From Qipengyuania qiaonensis (GTDB taxonomy: Bacteria; Pseudomonadota; Alphaproteobacteria; Sphingomonadales; Sphingomonadaceae), in the NCBI RefSeq assembly GCF_019711515.1, contig NZ_JAIGNO010000002.1:372001-436000 (forward strand): a DNA stretch of 64,000 nucleotides, given 5' to 3'. Shown here in pieces: positions 35,624 through 44,732 of this stretch. The notes under the pieces were generated by a model. It was not told the DNA's origin, did no database searches, and worked only from the letters and a program-made list of their open reading frames with translations. The position numbers and the translations under genes were made by a program. Within the stretch, counting starts at the first letter, position 1. Every line of letters starts with the position of its first letter.

Positions 35624-37150
35624 TCAGCTCTCGATAGAGTCGCGGGGAAAGACGATACGGATGCTCAGTCCGTCTTCCGAAAACTCGCGTTCGAACGTGC
35701 CTTTCAACTGGCCTTCGACGGCCATCCTCAACAAGCGCGAGCCAAACCCTTCGCGTTCGCTTTCATTGGGCTGCAGGCAGCTGCGGGCACTTTCTTCCCA
35801 GGCCACGCAAATCTTGCCGGTACCGTTGCAGTCGTCGTCGATCGTGATCGCCACATGCCCGTCCTCGCAGGACAGCGCGCCATACTTGGCCGAATTCGTC
35901 GCGAGTTCGTGGAAGATCAGCGCCAGCGGGGTCGCTGCACGCGAACCTACGGTGATTCCGGGACCGGCAACGCTGACACGCTCCGCGTCCCCCGTGTCAT
36001 AGGGTGCAAGCAGATCCTCCAGCAAGCCCGATAGCGTGCCGCCCTTGTGGCCATGATCCGGGCGGACATAGTCATGCGCAGCTCCAAGCGCGCGAATGGT
36101 CTTGCCGAGCTCGGCGGCGAAATCGGCCACTTCGGGTTTGCCGCGCGAGCGGATGGCGATGAGTCCGGAAACAACCGCGAAGATATTCTTGATGCGATGC
36201 GAAAGCTCGTTCGCCAGCAAGTCTCTCGCCTCCGCCATGCGGCGTTGGCGGTCGACGTCGATGACCGTCCCGAACCAGCGCGACGCTCCGCCTCCCGCCT
36301 GCGATTGTACCGCTCTCGAAAGCATCCAGCGATAGTTGCCATCGGACATTTTCAAACGCCATTCGTACTCGAACGCCGTCCCGCTTTCGAGCGAGGCCAA
36401 GAATGCACTGGACGCTTTTTCCCAATCCTCCGGATGAATGGCCGCCTGCCAATCGCCGGGGGTTCGGGGTTGGACCAGGCCGGTCAATTCGTCCCACCGC
36501 GCGTTGACGTATTCGAAGTTGCCGAAAGCATCGGCCGACCAGGCAATGCCGGGCACACTGTCGATCATGCGCTTGAGGTTGCTCTCCCGCTCGTCGACCG
36601 CTTCCTTGGCTGTTTCCCCCAACCTGTGCTGCGAAATGCGGCGCATGATGGCCTTGGCCAGAGTAGCCAGCGTTTCCTGTTGAAGCAGAGACAGGCCACC
36701 ATCCCGTGGCTGGGTATCGATAACGCAGAGCGCGCCCAGCGGCGCGCCTTCGACCGACATCAAGGGGTGACCGGCGTAAAAGCGGATATGCGGCTCGCCA
36801 GTGACCAGCGGATTTTCGCTGAAGCGCGGATCTTTCCGGGCATCGCAAACCACCATCGGCTCGGTGCCGAGCATCGCATGGGCGCAGAAGCTTGTCGGAC
36901 GCGGTGTCTCGCGAAGGTCCGTTCCGGTTCGCGCAAGGAACATTTGCCGGCCTTCCTCGACCATGGTCACCATGGCCACCGGAACGGCGCATATCTTCGC
37001 CGCCAAGTCGACGATTTCCTGCAGTTCCGGGTCGTCCACCATCGCGTCCGTGCCGTGCGCGGCAAGGATCGCGAGGCGCTGCTCCTCGTCGCAATAGGCA
37101 TCCGAAGGCGGCTTTCCGTCGGGCCAAAGAATACTGTTTTTGCGGTACAT
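35624..37150 (-). CDS. GAF-PAS-HWE histidine kinase
   Basis: Encodes 508 aa, soluble, with no membrane segments. Layout: GAF domain (residues about 35-185, ICAVPVAMVTMVEEG), PAS domain (about 205-320, GIAWSADAFGNFEYVNARWDEL, then PEDW), then an HWE-type kinase with phosphoacceptor region ELSHRIKNIFAVV and ATPase boxes (LIFHELATNSAKYGA). HWE kinases are common in alphaproteobacteria and often feed the general stress response. No Cys motif of LOV photosensors was seen. The start at 37150 is preferred over the longer basic extension. Followed by a lipoprotein gene after a 50-bp gap. Confidence 0.87.
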   Translation of the reverse strand: MYRKNSILWPDGKPPSDAYCDEEQRLAILAAHGTDAMVDDPELQEIVDLAAKICAVPVAMVTMVEEGRQMFLARTGTDLRETPRPTSFCAHAMLGTEPMVVCDARKDPRFSENPLVTGEPHIRFYAGHPLMSVEGAPLGALCVIDTQPRDGGLSLLQQETLATLAKAIMRRISQHRLGETAKEAVDERESNLKRMIDSVPGIAWSADAFGNFEYVNARWDELTGLVQPRTPGDWQAAIHPEDWEKASSAFLASLESGTAFEYEWRLKMSDGNYRWMLSRAVQSQAGGGASRWFGTVIDVDRQRRMAEARDLLANELSHRIKNIFAVVSGLIAIRSRGKPEVADFAAELGKTIRALGAAHDYVRPDHGHKGGTLSGLLEDLLAPYDTGDAERVSVAGPGITVGSRAATPLALIFHELATNSAKYGALSCEDGHVAITIDDDCNGTGKICVAWEESARSCLQPNESEREGFGSRLLRMAVEGQLKGTFEREFSEDGLSIRIVFPRDSIES

Positions 37151-37315
37151 GACTAAGTTCGGCCGGCCTTTAGACCGAAATACGACCGGGCGCCTATCGC
37201 AAAAAGCAAGTTTGCCGGTTCGAAGCGGTTTGCGGTCCAATCGGTTTGCCCCACGGCCGAGGCTCGGCTATCGGCCCGCGCGAGAGGCAATTTCGCGAGC
37301 CTTTGAGGAGAGACG

Positions 37316-38485
37316 ATGCGCGCGACACCCCAATTCGATTTCCAGCTTGGTGAAAGTGCGGAGATGATCCGCGAGGCCACGGCACGTTTCGCCGACGAAC
37401 AGATCGCTCCTCTGGCGGAGAAGATCGATCGCGAAGACTGGTTTCCACGCGACGAACTGTGGCGGCAGATGGGCGAGCTGGGCTTGCATGGCATCACCGT
37501 TTCCGAAGCGGATGGCGGGCTCGACCTCGGCTATCTGGAGCATGTCATCGCGGTGGAGGAAGTGAGCCGCGCCAGCGCCTCGCTCGGCCTCAGCTATGGC
37601 GCGCATTCGAATCTCTGCGTCAACCAGATCCGTCGCTGGGGCAACGAAGAGCAGAAGGCGAAATACCTGGCGCCCCTGATCAGCGGCGAACATGTCGGTT
37701 CGCTCGCCATGTCGGAAGCCGGCGCGGGCTCGGATGTCGTGTCGATGAAGCTGAAGGCGGAGGCGGTGCAGGGCGGCTATATCCTGAACGGCACCAAGTT
37801 CTGGATCACGAACGCGCCCTATGCCGATACGCTGGTGGTCTATGCCAAGACCGATGGGAACGCGGGCTCGCGAGGGATCACAGCCTTCCTGATCGAGAAG
37901 GAGGACGAGGGCTTCTCGATCGGTCAGAAGATCGAGAAGGTCGGCATGCGCGGCTCACCCACGGCGGAGCTGGTGTTCGACGATTGCCATATCCCCGAAG
38001 ACCGCGTGATGGGTCCGGTGAACGGTGGTGTCGGCGTGCTGATGAGCGGGCTGGATTACGAGCGCGTGGTGCTTGCCGGGCTCCAGCTCGGCATCATGCA
38101 GGCCTGCCTCGACACGGTCATCCCCTATCTGCGCGAGCGCAAGCAGTTCGGCAAACCGATCGGCAGCTTCCAGCTGATGCAGGCCAAGGTGGCGGACATG
38201 TATGTCGCACTGCAATCGGCGCGTGCCTATACCTATGCGGTGGCCAAGGCGTGCGACAGCGAGCAGACCACGCGCTTCGACGCGGCGGGCGCGATCCTGC
38301 TGGCTTCGGAGAATGCTTTTCGCGTCGCGGCAGAGTCGGTTCAGGCACTGGGGGGTGCGGGTTATACGCTTGATTGGCCCGTCGAACGCTACATGCGCGA
38401 TGCCAAACTGCTCGATATCGGCGCCGGAACGAACGAAATCCGCCGCATGCTGATCGGCCGCGAACTGATCGGGGCGGCGGGGTGA
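37316..38485 (+). CDS. ivd: Isovaleryl-CoA dehydrogenase
   Basis: Encodes 389 aa of the acyl-CoA dehydrogenase family. FAD motifs AMSEAGAGSDVV and the GTKFWITNA turn are present; the catalytic base is the Glu in SGLDYERVVLAGL (about residue 249), the position used by isovaleryl-CoA dehydrogenases, and GTNEIRRMLIGR ends the protein. Third step of leucine breakdown, giving 3-methylcrotonyl-CoA, which fits mccB nearby. RBS GAGGAGAG. An about 50-bp repeat and a small gene lie between ivd and mccB. Confidence 0.93.
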   Translation: MRATPQFDFQLGESAEMIREATARFADEQIAPLAEKIDREDWFPRDELWRQMGELGLHGITVSEADGGLDLGYLEHVIAVEEVSRASASLGLSYGAHSNLCVNQIRRWGNEEQKAKYLAPLISGEHVGSLAMSEAGAGSDVVSMKLKAEAVQGGYILNGTKFWITNAPYADTLVVYAKTDGNAGSRGITAFLIEKEDEGFSIGQKIEKVGMRGSPTAELVFDDCHIPEDRVMGPVNGGVGVLMSGLDYERVVLAGLQLGIMQACLDTVIPYLRERKQFGKPIGSFQLMQAKVADMYVALQSARAYTYAVAKACDSEQTTRFDAAGAILLASENAFRVAAESVQALGGAGYTLDWPVERYMRDAKLLDIGAGTNEIRRMLIGRELIGAAG

Positions 38486-38533
38486 TCCTCCCCGAATCGG
38501 GGAGGGGGACCATGCGCAGCATGGTGGAGGGGC
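38486..38533. repeat. Double-hairpin GC-rich repeat
   Basis: Two small hairpins in tandem: CCTCCCCG/CGGGGAGG (38487-38494 with 38498-38505, loop AAT) and ACCATG/CATGGT (38509-38514 with 38520-38525, loop CGCAG), followed by GGAGGGG. I recognise this pattern as a short repeat frequent in sphingomonad/erythrobacter intergenic regions. Only one copy is visible here. Its final GGAGGGG (38526-38532) sits 8 bp before the GTG of the next gene and may serve as its ribosome site. Confidence 0.7.
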
Positions 38534-38540
38534 ACCGTCC

Positions 38541-38903
38541 GTGATCGTAAAGGTGCTCTGGTCGGCAGGCTTCATCATCGGGACCGCGACGCACACACTA
38601 GACCTGATAAACTATGGATGGCTGCCATACGAATTCCGCCCATTGCCATTCAACATCTACTGGACCAGCCTGACCTTGCTCGATCCGCTCGCTGCACTTC
38701 TGATCTGGGTGCGCGAGAGCTGGGGCATCGCGCTTGGCATTGCCATCATGGCATCGAACGTGCTGGTGAACGGCTACACGCTGCTGATCGGTTACGATGA
38801 ATTCTTTATCCCATTGCTGATGCAGAGTGCGTTCGCCGCGTTTGTGTTTTTCGTGGCGTGGCGGCATTGGGCTTCCGATAAGAAATACGCAGAGGATCGA
38901 TGA
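38541..38903 (+). CDS. Small membrane protein of unknown function
   Basis: Encodes 120 aa with about four hydrophobic spans ([76 protein letters not shown]) and a charged tail. No family recognised. The GTG start at 38541 is preceded by GGAGGGG supplied by the repeat. It overlaps mccB by 4 nt and lies inside the leucine-degradation genes, which may be coincidence. A transporter or membrane-sensing part is possible but not shown. Confidence 0.68.
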   Translation: MIVKVLWSAGFIIGTATHTLDLINYGWLPYEFRPLPFNIYWTSLTLLDPLAALLIWVRESWGIALGIAIMASNVLVNGYTLLIGYDEFFIPLLMQSAFAAFVFFVAWRHWASDKKYAEDR

Positions 38904-40507
38904 CCGCACCCGTTCTCACTTCCACGCTCGATCGCGAAGCGCCGGACGCGAAGGCGCGTTTCGAGCATAACAAATCGCTCGCCGCGGACCTGCGCTCTAC
39001 CGTCGCAGCCGCGGCCCTAGGTGGCTCGGAGGGCAGCCGTGAGCGGCATGTCAGCCGGGGCAAGCTGCTGCCGCGCGAGCGGGTGGAGCGGCTGCTCGAT
39101 CCGGGCAGCCCGTTCCTCGAGATCGGCCAGCTCGCCGCCAACGGCATGTATGAGGATGCGATCAACGGCGCGGGGATGATCGCGGGGATCGGGCGCGTGT
39201 CGGGGCGGCAGGTGATGATCGTGTGCAACGATGCCACCGTAAAGGGCGGCACCTATTATCCGATGACGGTCAAGAAGCATCTGCGCGCTCAGGAAATCGC
39301 GCAGGAGAACCGCCTGCCCTGCATCTATCTGGTCGATAGCGGCGGCGCGAACCTGCCGCATCAGGCCGAGGTCTTCCCCGACCGCGACCATTTCGGGCGT
39401 ATTTTCTTCAATCAGGCCAATATGTCGGCGCTCGGCATCCCGCAGATCGCCTGCGTCATGGGATCGTGCACGGCGGGCGGGGCCTATGTGCCGGCCATGT
39501 CGGACGAGACGGTCATCGTGCGTAATCAGGGCACGATCTTCCTTGCCGGCCCGCCGCTGGTGAAGGCCGCAACCGGCGAGGAAATCAGCGCCGAGGATCT
39601 GGGCGGCGGCGACCTCCACGCGAAGAAATCGGGCGTGGTCGATCATTTGGCCGAGAATGACGAGCACGCGCTGACCATCGTGCGCGATATCGTCAGCCAC
39701 CTCGGCGACAATTACGCGGCGGCGAAGAATATCGACCTCAAGGAACCGCGTGCGCCGAAATTCGACGCGGAGGATCTCTATGCACTGGTGCCGGAAGATG
39801 TTCGAGCACCTTACGATGTGCACGAAGTCATCGCCCGTATTGTCGATGGCAGCGAGTTTCACGAGTTCAAGCAGCATCACGGCAGTACGCTGGTTTGCGG
39901 CTTTGCGCATATCTGGGGCATGCCGGTGGCGATCCTCGCCAATAATGGCGTGCTTTTCTCCGAAAGCGCGCAGAAAGGCGCGCATTTCATCGAGCTCGCC
40001 TGCCAGCGGCGCATCCCGCTGCTGTTCCTGCAGAATATCTCCGGCTTCATGGTCGGCGGCAAATACGAGGCCGAAGGTATTGCCAAGCACGGTGCGAAGT
40101 TGGTCACTGCGGTTGCAACCGCGACCGTTCCCAAGGTTACAATAGTGATCGGCGGCAGCTTCGGCGCGGGCAATTATGGTATGTGCGGCAGAGCCTATTC
40201 CCCGCGCTTCCTGTTCACCTGGCCCAATGCGCGCATCAGCGTGATGGGCGGCGAGCAGGCGGCATCGGTCCTCGCCACCGTCCACCGCGACGCCGATAGC
40301 TGGACGGCTGAGCAGGCCGAGGAGTTCAAGGCCCCGATCCGCCAGAAATACGAAGACGAAGGCAATCCCTATTACGCCACCGCGCGGCTATGGGACGACG
40401 GCGTGATCGACCCGGTCCAGACCCGCGATGTCTTGGGGCTGGCATTCGCGGCCACGCTGGAGGCACCAGTTCCCGAAAAGCCACAGTTCGGTGTGTTCCG
40501 CATGTAG
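38900..40507 (+). CDS. mccB: Methylcrotonoyl-CoA carboxylase beta subunit
   Basis: Encodes 535 aa, the carboxyltransferase subunit that adds CO2 from biotin to 3-methylcrotonyl-CoA in leucine breakdown. Seen: [15 protein letters not shown] at the start, [37 protein letters not shown], the [10 protein letters not shown] oxyanion region and [16 protein letters not shown]. Full length. The biotin-carboxylase alpha subunit (mccA) is not immediately downstream; a gene of unknown function comes next. It probably lies elsewhere. Confidence 0.95.
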   Translation: MTAPVLTSTLDREAPDAKARFEHNKSLAADLRSTVAAAALGGSEGSRERHVSRGKLLPRERVERLLDPGSPFLEIGQLAANGMYEDAINGAGMIAGIGRVSGRQVMIVCNDATVKGGTYYPMTVKKHLRAQEIAQENRLPCIYLVDSGGANLPHQAEVFPDRDHFGRIFFNQANMSALGIPQIACVMGSCTAGGAYVPAMSDETVIVRNQGTIFLAGPPLVKAATGEEISAEDLGGGDLHAKKSGVVDHLAENDEHALTIVRDIVSHLGDNYAAAKNIDLKEPRAPKFDAEDLYALVPEDVRAPYDVHEVIARIVDGSEFHEFKQHHGSTLVCGFAHIWGMPVAILANNGVLFSESAQKGAHFIELACQRRIPLLFLQNISGFMVGGKYEAEGIAKHGAKLVTAVATATVPKVTIVIGGSFGAGNYGMCGRAYSPRFLFTWPNARISVMGGEQAASVLATVHRDADSWTAEQAEEFKAPIRQKYEDEGNPYYATARLWDDGVIDPVQTRDVLGLAFAATLEAPVPEKPQFGVFRM

Positions 40508-40563
40508 AGCGAGGAACCGTAAGGCACTGATACGCATTGCGGATATGACCGTGGGGATTGGGC

Positions 40564-40584
40564 GGGTATCGAGGAGAGATACCC
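40564..40584 (+). promoter_or_regulatory. Hairpin exposing the ribosome site before the 40585 gene
   Basis: GGGTATC (40564-40570) pairs perfectly with GATACCC (40578-40584). The 7-nt loop GAGGAGA (40571-40577) holds the Shine-Dalgarno sequence, and the stem ends directly before the ATG at 40585. The stem would leave the SD single-stranded, so it may hold the SD open rather than close it, or limit ribosome access. A role in translation control is inferred. Confidence 0.6.
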
Positions 40585-41238
40585 ATGTCGGGCCAGGAAA
40601 CCACCCTTGCCATAGCTGTTGCGGCTGCAGTCGTCGTTCTGCTGTTCGTCTGGCTCTTCATGCGCCGCCATCGCACGCAGGCCTTGCGCGCCGCATTCGG
40701 GGAGGAATACGACCGCACCGTCGCAGTGCGGGGCAAGCGCAGTACGGCCGAAGCGGATCTGATGGAACGCCGGGAACGTGTCTCGAAATTCACGACCCGC
40801 CCGCTGACCGCCGCCGAGCGAGACCGTTACGTAAGCGACTGGGCCGAAACCAAGGCGCTGTTCGTCGACAGCCCCGTGGAGGCTGTCAGCCGAGCCGACC
40901 GCCTGTTGACCGAGGTAATGAGGACGCGCGGTTATCCGATGGCCGATTTCGAGCACCGGCACGCCGATCTGACGGTCGACCATGGCGATGTCGCCAAACA
41001 CTACCTCGCGGGCCAGGAGATCGCCGCCAGGTCGAACGACGCCACGACCGAGGAACTGCGCCGCGCACTCAATCATTACGAGGCCCTGTTCGCCGATATG
41101 ACCGGTGAAGTGGCCGAAGTCGACGAGCCCGTTGCGGCGCGAAAGGGAGATGGCGATGGCGACTCGGACCTCGCCCAATCCCACGCACCCGTCCGGCCGG
41201 CTGCCTTTGGCAAAACCGCCCGACCGGCCAGCGACTGA
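40585..41238 (+). CDS. Membrane-anchored protein of unknown function
   Basis: Encodes 217 aa: one membrane span near the start (AIAVAAAVVVLLFVWLFM, residues 8-25) then a charged, mostly helical cytoplasmic part (many Arg/Glu; EERDRYVSDWAETKALFV) and a low-complexity Asp/Gly tail. No family recognised. It follows mccB after a 77-bp gap, with the SD in a hairpin loop. The 98-bp gap to the acyltransferase gene contains nothing I can support. Confidence 0.7.
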   Translation: MSGQETTLAIAVAAAVVVLLFVWLFMRRHRTQALRAAFGEEYDRTVAVRGKRSTAEADLMERRERVSKFTTRPLTAAERDRYVSDWAETKALFVDSPVEAVSRADRLLTEVMRTRGYPMADFEHRHADLTVDHGDVAKHYLAGQEIAARSNDATTEELRRALNHYEALFADMTGEVAEVDEPVAARKGDGDGDSDLAQSHAPVRPAAFGKTARPASD

Positions 41239-41336
41239 CGGGGGCATCCCGGTCGACCGCAACGAGCCGGGCATTTCCAGACCAACCCGCTCGCTTTCGG
41301 CGCAGGTTAGTCTATGACCGGGGTCAGGGAGACACA

Positions 41337-41963
41337 ATGCCCACCGACGCGAACCGCCGGCCATCGTTGCCGAGCCGACTGGTACGGCGCATCCTGATTG
41401 CGCTCTACCGGTGGAAGGGCTGGAAGCTTGAAGGGCGCAAGCCGGATTGCGACAAGTTCGTCCTGCTCGGCGCACCGCACACGTCGAACTGGGATTTCGT
41501 ATTCTTTCTCGGCGCGACGCGCGAACTCGGGATCAAGCCCAGTTTCATGGGCAAGGCCAGCCTGTTCAAATGGCCCATGACCGACTTCATGCTCGATATG
41601 GGCGGGCTGCCCGTCGATCGTTCGAAACGCGGCAATTATGTGGATCAGGTGGTGCAGGCCTTCGCGTCGACGGACGAACTGGCGCTGGTCATCGCGCCCG
41701 AAGGTTCGCGTACCTTCGCGGGCAGTTGGCGGACCGGCTTCTACCACATTGCGATGGCCGCCGGCGTTCCGATCGTTCCGGCATGGGTGAACAATGCGAC
41801 GATGCGCGGCGGCATCGGGGAGCCGATCATGCCGACCGGCGACTACCGGGCCGATCTGGCCAGGATCGCCGCCTTCTATCGCCGGAAACGCCCCGATTGC
41901 GATCGCTTCGTCGCGCTCGAAAAGAGTGCGCAGACCTTGGAGGAGATGAAGGGTGATAGTTGA
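41337..41963 (+). CDS. PlsC-family acyltransferase
   Basis: Encodes 208 aa with the HX4D catalytic motif (HTSNWD, His48-Asp53) and the APEGSR glycerolipid-substrate motif. Lysophosphatidic acid acyltransferase-like, transferring an acyl chain to lysophospholipid or a related acceptor; the exact substrate is not clear. Hydrophobic stretches suggest peripheral or shallow membrane association. An AGGGAG site precedes the ATG. Its end overlaps the DUF1295 gene by 11 bp. Confidence 0.9.
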   Translation: MPTDANRRPSLPSRLVRRILIALYRWKGWKLEGRKPDCDKFVLLGAPHTSNWDFVFFLGATRELGIKPSFMGKASLFKWPMTDFMLDMGGLPVDRSKRGNYVDQVVQAFASTDELALVIAPEGSRTFAGSWRTGFYHIAMAAGVPIVPAWVNNATMRGGIGEPIMPTGDYRADLARIAAFYRRKRPDCDRFVALEKSAQTLEEMKGDS

Positions 41964-42750
41964 AGCGCTGCTCGCCAATGCCGTCATACTGCTGGGACTG
42001 GCGACAATCCTGTGGGTTGTCGCGGTGCAGATCGGCGATGTCAGCTTCGTCGATGCCTTCTGGGGCGGCGGAATGGCGCTGATGGCCTTGGCAAGCTGGC
42101 TGCGGCTCTACGAACCGGGCTCGCTGGCGACGCTGCTGATGGCAATGACGGTGATCTGGGGAATGCGGCTGTGCATCCATTTGCTGATCCGCTGGCGGCG
42201 GGAGGGCGAAGACAAGCGCTATGCCCGCATCCTGAGAAAGGACCGCGAGAAGGGCCGTTTCGCCATGGCCGCCCTGACCAAAGTGTTTCTCGGCCAGTCG
42301 ATACTGCTGTTCATGGTGTCCAGCCCGGCGCAATACGGTATCATCGAAGCCGGATCGATGACGCCGATCAGCGGACTGGCACTGGTAGGGCTTGCGCTCT
42401 GGGCCGTCGGGATATTCTTCGAATGGGTCGGCGACTGGCAGCTGGCAAGGTTCAAGGCGGACCCGGCCAGCAAGGACACGGTGATGGATCGCGGATTGTG
42501 GCGGTACACCCGACACCCCAATTATTTCGGCGATGCCTGCGTGTGGTGGGGTATCTGGATTACGGCTGCCAGCGCCGGATGGTGGGTCGCGGCCGCCACC
42601 GCGATCGGGCCGCTGTTCCTGACCTTCACGCTGGCAAAGTGGTCGGGCGCGCCGTTGCTCGAAGCGGGCATGAAGACATCGCGCCCCCGATACGGGGAAT
42701 ACAAGGCGCGCACTTCGGCGTTCTTTCCGTGGCCGCCGAAGAAGGCGTGA
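41953..42750 (+). CDS. DUF1295 / steroid 5-alpha-reductase-like membrane protein
   Basis: Encodes 265 aa, with about six membrane spans and the conserved C-terminal region LWRYTRHPNYFGDACVWWG of the DUF1295 family, then GPLFLTFTLAKWSGAPLLE. Relatives reduce sterol-like or fatty double bonds or methylate isoprenoids; the bacterial substrate is unknown. The GTG start at 41953 has AGGAG 7 bases upstream. Probably in one transcript with the acyltransferase, suggesting a lipid-related role. Confidence 0.85.
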   Translation: MIVEALLANAVILLGLATILWVVAVQIGDVSFVDAFWGGGMALMALASWLRLYEPGSLATLLMAMTVIWGMRLCIHLLIRWRREGEDKRYARILRKDREKGRFAMAALTKVFLGQSILLFMVSSPAQYGIIEAGSMTPISGLALVGLALWAVGIFFEWVGDWQLARFKADPASKDTVMDRGLWRYTRHPNYFGDACVWWGIWITAASAGWWVAAATAIGPLFLTFTLAKWSGAPLLEAGMKTSRPRYGEYKARTSAFFPWPPKKA

Positions 42751-42857
42751 CGGCGCTCCCCCACGCGCCCTTGCGAAACTTCCGATCGGGCCGACTTTAA
42801 TCCGTCGCGACAAGCTCCTAAGTGGGGGCGAGGCGCGAACGAGGGAGGCCGCCGCAG

Positions 42858-43484
42858 ATGACCCAAAGCGAAAAGGTACGCACCCGGGAGCGGCTTACCG
42901 AGCTGGCGATGGACCTGATCGAGCGCAACGGCGCGATGATCGCCAAATCCGATCTGGTCGCGGAATCGCGCATGTCCCGCGCCCGGATCGACGAATTGTT
43001 TCCCGAAGAGAACGACTTGTTCGACGCGATCGTCGCGCAATGGTTTTCGCACGATATAGCGATCATGGAAGAGATCGTGCGCTGCGAGCTTCCCATCCGG
43101 CGCAAGTTTTTCGAGTTCTTCTGTCGCCGTTTCTTGCGTGAACGCGAACGCCACGACAAGGACCCGGCGCTGTTTGCGCTGTATTGCGAGCTGGGTTCGG
43201 AACGGTTCGAGCAGGTGCGCGGTTACATCGATCTTGCCGATCACTATCTCAGCGAACTGATCGCGCAGGCGCAGGACGAGGGCTACTTTTCCGACTTGCC
43301 GATCGACCGCGCCCTGTCGCTGATCAACCAGATGGTCATCGCCTATACGTCGCCGCAGATCATGCTGATGATCGCGCCACGATTGCATGAGGACAAGTTG
43401 GCGGCGATCGTCGACACCTTGTTCGCCGGACTGTCGGCCAGGGACGGCGGCGCGCTCGGCACGCAGGACATCCGCGTCGCCTGA
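42858..43484 (+). CDS. TetR-family transcriptional regulator
   Basis: Encodes 208 aa. The N-terminal helix-turn-helix is recognisable (VRTRERLTELAMDLIERNG, then AKSDLVAESRMSRARIDELFP), followed by an all-helical ligand-binding domain. The start at 42858 (MTQSEK) with a GGGAGG site is chosen; the upstream extension is Arg-rich and not needed. The DUF1295/acyltransferase genes end 107 bp upstream. It may regulate them or itself; no operator was found. Convergent with the AI-2E-family gene. Confidence 0.88.
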   Translation: MTQSEKVRTRERLTELAMDLIERNGAMIAKSDLVAESRMSRARIDELFPEENDLFDAIVAQWFSHDIAIMEEIVRCELPIRRKFFEFFCRRFLRERERHDKDPALFALYCELGSERFEQVRGYIDLADHYLSELIAQAQDEGYFSDLPIDRALSLINQMVIAYTSPQIMLMIAPRLHEDKLAAIVDTLFAGLSARDGGALGTQDIRVA

Positions 43485-43492
43485 ACCGGTAC

Positions 43493-44653
43493 TCAGGCGG
43501 CGGCGCGCTGCTCGGCGAAAATAGCCCATCCGGCAAGGAACAACCCGCACACCAGCGGCCCGACGACGATGCCCGACAGGCCCATGAGCGCAATGCCGCC
43601 CAGCGTGGTCACCAGGATCAGCCAGTCGGGAATTCCGGTGTCCCGGCCGACCAGTATCGGGCGCAGGACATTGTCCGCCATGCCGATCACCGCAACGCCC
43701 GAGACCACCACGACAATCCCTTGCCAGACCGCGCCGGTCGCCAGCAGATAGACCGCCGCCGGCACCCAGACGATGGCCGGGCCGAGCGCCGGCAGGAGCG
43801 ACGCGATGGCCATGATGACGCCGAGCAGCAGGACCGAGGGGATGCCGACGATCCAGAAGGTCAGCGCGCCCAATGCGCCCTGCACCAGCCCGACCACGAC
43901 CGAGCCCTTGATCGTAGCGCGCACGATGGTGAGGAAGCGTTCGGCGAGCCGGTCGGCAACGCTTCGTTCCATCGGCAGTGCAGCGAGGACCGCCTCGCCG
44001 ATGGTCTGCCCGTCGCGCAGCAGGAAGAAGCCGACATAGAGCGCAATGCCGAAACCGAGCACGAAGCCGAACACGCTGCCGCCGATGGCGATGGCCTGGG
44101 TGGCGATGAGACCGAGGCTGGCCTCTATGAAAGCCGTCGCCCGCCGCTGGATGGCGCCCAGATCGCCAAGCCCGGCACTTTCGAGCGAGGTCTGGATATT
44201 GGCGGGCAGCGCCTCGAAGACCTGCTGGAAATAGGTGGAAACGTCGATATTGCCATCCTGGAAGGCAACGAACAGTCCGGCGGCCTCGTCCACCACCGCA
44301 CTGCCGATCCACAGGGCGGGCAGGACGACGGCGAACATGATCACGACCATGCTGGCGAGCGCCGACTGACTTTCCTTTCCCGGCCGTCTGGCAAGGAACC
44401 AGCGATAGAGCGGCTGGAACAGGATCGCACCCAGCGTGGCCCACAGAAGCGGCGTGAAGAACGGCAGCACCACCGCCAGCAAAGCCAGCGACACGAGCGC
44501 GAGAAAGAGCAGGAAGCCCCCGCGTTCGACCGGTCTGGCTGATCGATCCCCGGGCAAGGCGATCAGCGCCGTGTCGCCCGGCGCGACGACGGCCCGTGGC
44601 ACATGTGCTGGTCGATGTCGTGGTCGGTCGCCATTTCCGCTCTCCATAGGCAT
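43493..44653 (-). CDS. AI-2E family transporter
   Basis: Encodes about 386 aa with seven or eight membrane spans and the family patterns GFGIALYVGFFLLRDG, LLPALGPAIVWVPAAVYLL and GLSGIVVGPLVCGLFLAGW. Members export autoinducer 2 in some bacteria, or other solutes (Na+/H+ exchange proposed); substrate here is unknown. The start is uncertain: ATGs at 44653 and 44647 both fit, and none has a clear ribosome site. It lies 80 bp after the PilZ gene on the same strand. Confidence 0.85.
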   Translation of the reverse strand: MPMESGNGDRPRHRPAHVPRAVVAPGDTALIALPGDRSARPVERGGFLLFLALVSLALLAVVLPFFTPLLWATLGAILFQPLYRWFLARRPGKESQSALASMVVIMFAVVLPALWIGSAVVDEAAGLFVAFQDGNIDVSTYFQQVFEALPANIQTSLESAGLGDLGAIQRRATAFIEASLGLIATQAIAIGGSVFGFVLGFGIALYVGFFLLRDGQTIGEAVLAALPMERSVADRLAERFLTIVRATIKGSVVVGLVQGALGALTFWIVGIPSVLLLGVIMAIASLLPALGPAIVWVPAAVYLLATGAVWQGIVVVVSGVAVIGMADNVLRPILVGRDTGIPDWLILVTTLGGIALMGLSGIVVGPLVCGLFLAGWAIFAEQRAAA

Positions 44654-44732
44654 GGCGAATGCGATGCGCAAACCTGTCGTGCCGTCTTCGCGACAGCGCA
44701 TGGTTGCGGCACCCGGTGCCTTGCCCGGCGCG

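Noticed and set aside
39017-40285. 422-aa minus-strand frame opposite mccB
   Set aside because: Shadow frame of a gene with complete catalytic motifs; residue composition is unlike a protein.
42522-44444. 640-aa minus-strand frame spanning DUF1295, tetR and AI-2E genes
   Set aside because: Different frame from the AI-2E gene and opposite to two real genes; no motifs.
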